Source: Blastomussa wellsi
Taxonomy: Eukaryota; Cnidaria; Anthozoa; Scleractinia; Plerogyridae
DNA: 64,000 nt
NCBI GenBank assembly: GCA_947652115.1
Contig: OX393570.1
Location: 7,922,889-7,986,888, forward strand
Direction of reading: 5' to 3'
Positions within the stretch are counted from its first letter, which is position 1; the number at the start of each line of letters is the position of its first letter. The notes under the pieces were generated by a model that had not been told where the DNA came from, did no database searches, and saw nothing but the letters and a program-made list of their open reading frames with translations. Below, one piece after another: positions 59,547-64,000 of this stretch. The translations under genes and the position numbers were made by a program.

Positions 59547-60131
59547 AGAGAGGGTCCCCTATACATTTTTCATGACGCATGAATGGACATTTTTTCTTTG
59601 TGTGAAGCATGAATGAGGATTTATGTTTTCCGTGATTCGTGAATCTATATTTTCCCGTCCTCGGGAAACTGGTTTTCTATTTTTTCGTGATTCGTGAAGT
59701 ATGCATTTACTTACGCGTGATTTGTGAACCAACGACTTTTGCGGGAATAATTTTTCACTTTTTTGGAGATTTAAGCGCCATTAAAGCTCGTAAACTACAC
59801 CGGACTAGATTTAAAAAGCGCACGGCCTGTCCATATGTCTTTTGGTTGCTTTTTTACGACGACAAGAACGGAGAAAAGATGGCACATTCAGTAATGTGAC
59901 GTAAAATGTTCAAATACATTTTTGTAATCATTTGCGGTAGGTACGTTTTGCGAAACGTGAAAAGAATTTGTATTTCTATGTGACACACTTTTTTTAGTCT
60001 TTGCATTTTTAGGTGAGACGTGATTGCTTCCCTTTTTCCGTAAACTGTTTCTCGAATTTTTCGTGAAGCGTGAAAAGGCCAATTATTTTTGCGTGAAACT
60101 GTTTTCAGAAGAGGTATAGGGGACCCTCAAG
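59547..60131. mobile_element. CGTGAA-rich element with GAGGGTCCCCTATAC ends (B, longer)
   Basis: This has the same terminal repeats as the A copy but with an extra ~180-base interior segment (about 59663-59845), so B probably represents the fuller form. AAGAGA is present on both sides. Confidence 0.65.
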
Positions 60132-61304
60132 AGACAATCTCGCTCTTTTGCTGTGTTTCGTCGACACCAAGATTTTGAATTCTGTGCTGACCAATGAGGA
60201 GATCTGGGTTTGAAAGCAACGTTGTAAGCTCGTGGCATATCAAAAAGCACTGTTGCAGCTTCTTGCTTACGATAACCCCTTCATTTAGGGCTATTGAAGT
60301 GTCTCAATTCTATGGCTTCTTCTAGGGCGTCACAATAATGCAAGTACTTCAAGTTTTTCCCAGGTTGTCCGAGGTTTTTTTTTATCTGGCAAACAGGCCT
60401 TTATTTTCCTGAAAACCGGTTACCTGTAGGTACTTTCAGAAGTCTCGGACAACCGGACAACCCCCTAATTTCAAGCACTGCCTCTCGCACAGCAAACAGC
60501 CGATATTTTTCCGTAATTACTGATCGTGATTTGTGCAAACCGGTTAGAAAATGCAACAAGGTGTAATTCATACAAAAAGCTAGCAGTCTGTAGCGTACAA
60601 TCAAATCGACTATTATTGCAGGTATAACAAATTAGGAATGTAAATTCCTGTCTCTATTAAAAGTACAGTTCGTTTCTTGTGTCCTTCGTTTACTCGCTTT
60701 GTCAACACAATACATTTTCTAGCTAATTTTCACTAAATCTGAAAGTAAAGTTTTTGATGTTATATCTGTTTGAATTTTGGTGACGGACGCTATTAACCAA
60801 GTCAGAGTGAACTAATTACCCAGGCTTATTTCTGGTTAACATTGACCAGTACACAGTTTTGGCTAGCCTGCGCAGCTGGTGGTTATTTTGGTGGGGCGCT
60901 CGATCGAAACACCAGCGGCGAAACGAGAAACCGTGAGGGCCTGAGAGAGAGCGCATTGACTAACGCGAACTGCGCTATCCCTCAGGCCCCTCGCGGCATC
61001 GCCTCTCACTTCCGAGGCTTTCACTACCAAAACAAACCGGGAGACAGGTTGCTTTGTGTAGTGCTTCCAAAACAAACAAATTACTGCAACAATTTGCCTT
61101 GTGTTCAATTATAAATTTTGTGAAAATCTGCGATCAGTCACAAATTGAATCGATCAATCAATCAAAAACTTTATTAAAGTGTCTTAATAGTTAGCCGAGG
61201 GGAAACACCCCCTCGTGTCGCACGAGAAAATTGTTGCAGCAACCTGCCCCTCGTAACAAGTCACAGGGAGACATGACAACAGGGCAAACACACGCACAAC
61301 CATA

Positions 61305-61430
61305 GGAAACGTGGCAAGATAGTGCAAAACGTTAGTTTTTTAACATAATCTTTTACAACCCAAAAAACAGTCATTTATTCTTCTCTGAATTCCAGTTGCT
61401 AGGAAACACAAACTGAATATTCGTTAAATT
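61305..61430. other. B-specific ~125-bp insertion
   Basis: A reads straight from CACAACCATT into GGCTACC near 23303, while B has about 125 additional bases. Neither inverted ends nor a tRNA-like promoter is visible. Confidence 0.5.
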
Positions 61431-61814
61431 GGCTACCTTTTGCAATTGTAAGAAATAGCGTTATTTTCATATACCACGCATTTTAGCCCAATTGAGACAC
61501 AGCAGGCAGATAACCAAATTGAGTGGCATTTTTATAACAACTACGACTTAACATATACCAAAATTGAACATTGAATCGGATTTGTCAAATGGATGGCTTG
61601 ATTAAAATTATCAGAATGAATAGGTCGCAAAGTTCATTTCGTTTGTTCGTAACTTCTAATTTTAATGCCCAAGAGAAAAAGTTGTTTGTACTCTATACAA
61701 GCTATGTTTCAGTTATTTTGATCCATGGGAGTAAGTTTTTTTTTTCCTAACGTTAAGTTTCATAGAGTATTCAGGAAAGCCTAAAAACATAAAATAAACT
61801 CAGCCTTGACACAG

Positions 61815-61827
61815 TTCCAATTGCAGT
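61815..61827. other. Deletion scar of the zinc-finger gene (B)
   Basis: Sequence matching A up to about 23691 is joined to sequence matching A from 25001, with only a few bases between. The missing ~1.31 kb is the whole zinc-finger coding region (23724-24995). The retained right flank is the gene's upstream region. Confidence 0.85.
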
Positions 61828-63313
61828 AGGGCATAAACGAAAAAGTAAAGTACGTTTTTGACATTCCCGTATACAAACTGTGTAAACCACTATAAAATTG
61901 TAACTATGTTCAATATTTGCACGGTAGTTTTGCTAGTTTCTAGTTTATGTTTTAATCTAATTTAAGGGTTAGTCTACTGACAAAAATATAACCGGTCGTC
62001 TGCCGGACCTTAGACACCAGACCAAATGACCCTTCAGGGTGTCACACTACTCTTGTTGGCAATGAAGCATCCAGTTCTTACATTATGCCCCTATCAAAGT
62101 TAAGCCAGGGAGGGGGTGGGGAAACCGGGCATTTCATTCACTTTTAGTGCCCCTTTTGACCATCCAGTTCAGTTCCATTGCCCTGCCTATGGCCAGCCTC
62201 CCCCCCCTCCAGCTTAACATTTATTGGTGCATTATATTAAGCGAACTGTGAAAGCTCCATTAAGCCACTGGAGGTCTGAATTCCTTTTTTAAACCAGAAA
62301 TCAGGTAGAAAATGGACTGCATAATCTTTAGTGCTTGGCAATAACAAAATTTCATAAAAAAGATAGCAACTATAAAATTATACCATGGTGAATGGGTAAT
62401 TTTAATTTCATCTTGCATTGTTGTTAATAAATTGCTGTGATCTACTTACTAGCTTTTATGATTTTGCACAAGACTTCAAGGAAAATTTAGAAGACGAAAG
62501 AGAAATAAATAAAAAATGCCATAGCAAAGAAAGACTCAGTTTGAGGGTATAAGCAGTCTGCCCTCTGAAAAGGCTGCAGTGACATGATTTTGGCAAAACG
62601 TTTATTTATGTCTACCCTATAATCTACTTTCTGTTTTTCTTACCAATAAATAGTTTTTACACAGCAACTAACTCAACTGGGGCCATCCCCAACGTTTGTT
62701 AGTCACCCACAAGAAGAGTTCAGAACAGAAGCATCAGCGTTTTTTCATCAGTATACCAATCACAATGGGGGTAGAAAGTTACCATTGATGAAAAAACTTG
62801 AAAAATGTTGGGTGGCCCCTGTTGAGTTAGTCGAAGTGAATTAACATCCAGTTTATGTAATTTATTACATAGATCCTGATCAAATACCATGAATTTTCGT
62901 TTTACAAAAAATCCTGTCTTCATCATGCACAGTTAAAATACTATTTTATCGTTCACATGTGAAGATAGCAGAGCAGTCATGGTTACCAGCATAAAAAGAG
63001 AGCTTGGCATTCAGGCACACAGCCAGTGCTATCAATATTGAGACCTAGTTTAACTTTCCTTGAACAGAAGACAGTAGAGCCTTTTTATTAAAAAATAAAA
63101 TCTACTTTCGTAGCATGGCAGACAATTTTTGCAATAGGTGACAGATTCCTTTTTGCTCTTTTGAAAATAACAAAAGATTCTTTTAATCTGGACATTTACT
63201 CAGTATATGTCTGAGCGGATTCACAAGAACGAGGCCAAGCTGGCTGGCTTAACTTGAGGGGGCTTTCCGTCACCACTTGTTTAGTGGGACTGGGCTATCC
63301 ACTGGTGTGTACC
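61828..63313. other. Non-coding, collinear with A (B)
   Basis: This matches 25001-26465 of A, including the residual zinc-finger upstream region. No gene is recognised. At about 63313 the match to A breaks and LINE sequence starts. Confidence 0.6.
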
Positions 63314-64000
63314 CGGGTTTTTTATCAATTAGAATATTGCAGTTATTCCATAAAACTTCGTCTTTGATATCTTTCTCATTACTGGATAGCGTTTTAAAAT
63401 ATTGCCAATATTCGACAATTGAACGATAGAAATCAGGGAGGTTGTCGAGCTTCAGTGTTTTTGTGTCATACCTGCAATTCATCAAGAATGCGAGACCTCC
63501 GTGACATTCCAAAAGATGGTTTGGTATAATTTTCCACAAAGCATGCGATTGGTTTTGAATTCTGTTGATCCAGGCTATCTTAAGAGCTTTTTCCATAATT
63601 CCGAAGTCACACATTTTTAGCCCACGGTCCTTTTTTTCGCTAATTATAGTCTTTCTTTTGATTTTTGGAGGTTTACCATCCCAAATAAAGTGGAAGATAA
63701 TTTTGTTGATTTTTTCAATATAACAGTGTGGGGTGTATAACACTGAAGCATTAAAGATCAATTTAGAGAGACCTAAAGTTTTAACTATATTGATCTTCCC
63801 ATACAGCGTTAATTTCCTTTTCTGCCACTTTTGAAGCGATTTCTCTAATTCTCGTATTTTGGCATCGAAATTGAGCTCGTATGCATCAGTATGGTTGTGC
63901 GAGAAATACACACCTAGCGAGAGTATTGGATCTTTTGGCCATTTAAAACCAAAGGGGGTCTCTTGGTTGTTTTTCCACTGGCCTAGCCACATTGCCTCAG
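63314..64000 (-). pseudogene. Tx1/L1-like LINE ORF2, partial (B)
   Basis: This matches A 30657-31343. The minus-strand frame of about 240 codons is open from the window edge, including LGVYFSHNHTD, SLQKWQKRKLTLYGKINIV and FHFIWDGKPPKIKRK. The stop that breaks the A copy near 31167 is a Trp codon here. The C-terminal zinc region and 3' end are missing because of the junction at 63313. The element continues beyond the window. Confidence 0.88.

Larger units (their letters stand above)
41767..64000. repeat. Segmental tandem duplication, copy B (partial)
   Basis: This block repeats copy A from its first base. It is collinear to about 63313, then jumps to sequence matching A from about 30657, so roughly 4.2 kb present in A is missing here. 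It continues past the window end. Compared with A it lacks the TTAA MITE, both SINEs, the CR1-like LINE and the zinc-finger coding region. It has its own small insertions near 44465, 52790, 56791 and 61305. Confidence 0.9.

Overview
The window is eukaryotic and most likely from a cnidarian, probably a stony coral or close relative. The evidence is about 60% A+T composition, one spliced animal-type glycosyltransferase gene, tandem C2H2 zinc-finger genes, and a dense mix of CR1/L2-like and Tx1/L1-like LINEs, Ty3/gypsy, BEL/Pao and tyrosine-recombinase retrotransposons, tRNA-derived SINEs and MITEs. The taxon is an inference from element style; no marker gene proves it. There are no operons, CRISPR arrays or bacterial signals.

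The dominant structure is a tandem segmental duplication with a period near 41.77 kb. Copy A (from base 1) and copy B (from about 41767) align collinearly, differing by a few percent by eye plus many indels. In order the unit holds: a LINE reverse-transcriptase scrap, a BEL/Pao integrase scrap, a truncated gypsy element, several MITEs, a three-exon MGAT4-like N-acetylglucosaminyltransferase gene (17800-21663 in A, 55990-59494 in B), a C2H2 zinc-finger gene (A only, 23724-24995), non-coding sequence, and a Tx1/L1-like LINE. In A the unit ends with a second zinc-finger gene (40105-41535), immediately left of copy B.

The copies have diverged structurally. A alone carries a TTAA-flanked MITE, two SINEs with target-site duplications, a CR1-like LINE inside the gypsy integrase, and an 8-unit (versus 4-unit) minisatellite in the glycosyltransferase intron. 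B has lost the zinc-finger coding region almost exactly, carries a one-base frameshift in the glycosyltransferase, has a 50-bp remnant of a 587-bp MITE, and has a deletion of about 4.2 kb that joins unique sequence to the middle of the Tx1 LINE. The comparison gives the relative order of many events.

Between the duplicated stretches compared here lie a foldback DNA transposon with 9-bp target-site duplications (28186-29221) and a Tx1/L1-like LINE (about 29484-38780). The LINE is split by a 5.8-kb Ngaro/DIRS-group retrotransposon (32695-38532) with split direct repeats, a zinc-knuckle gag, RT-RNase H and an uninterrupted tyrosine recombinase. The likely functional host genes are the A-copy glycosyltransferase and the two zinc-finger genes; almost everything else is mobile-element sequence or non-coding DNA.
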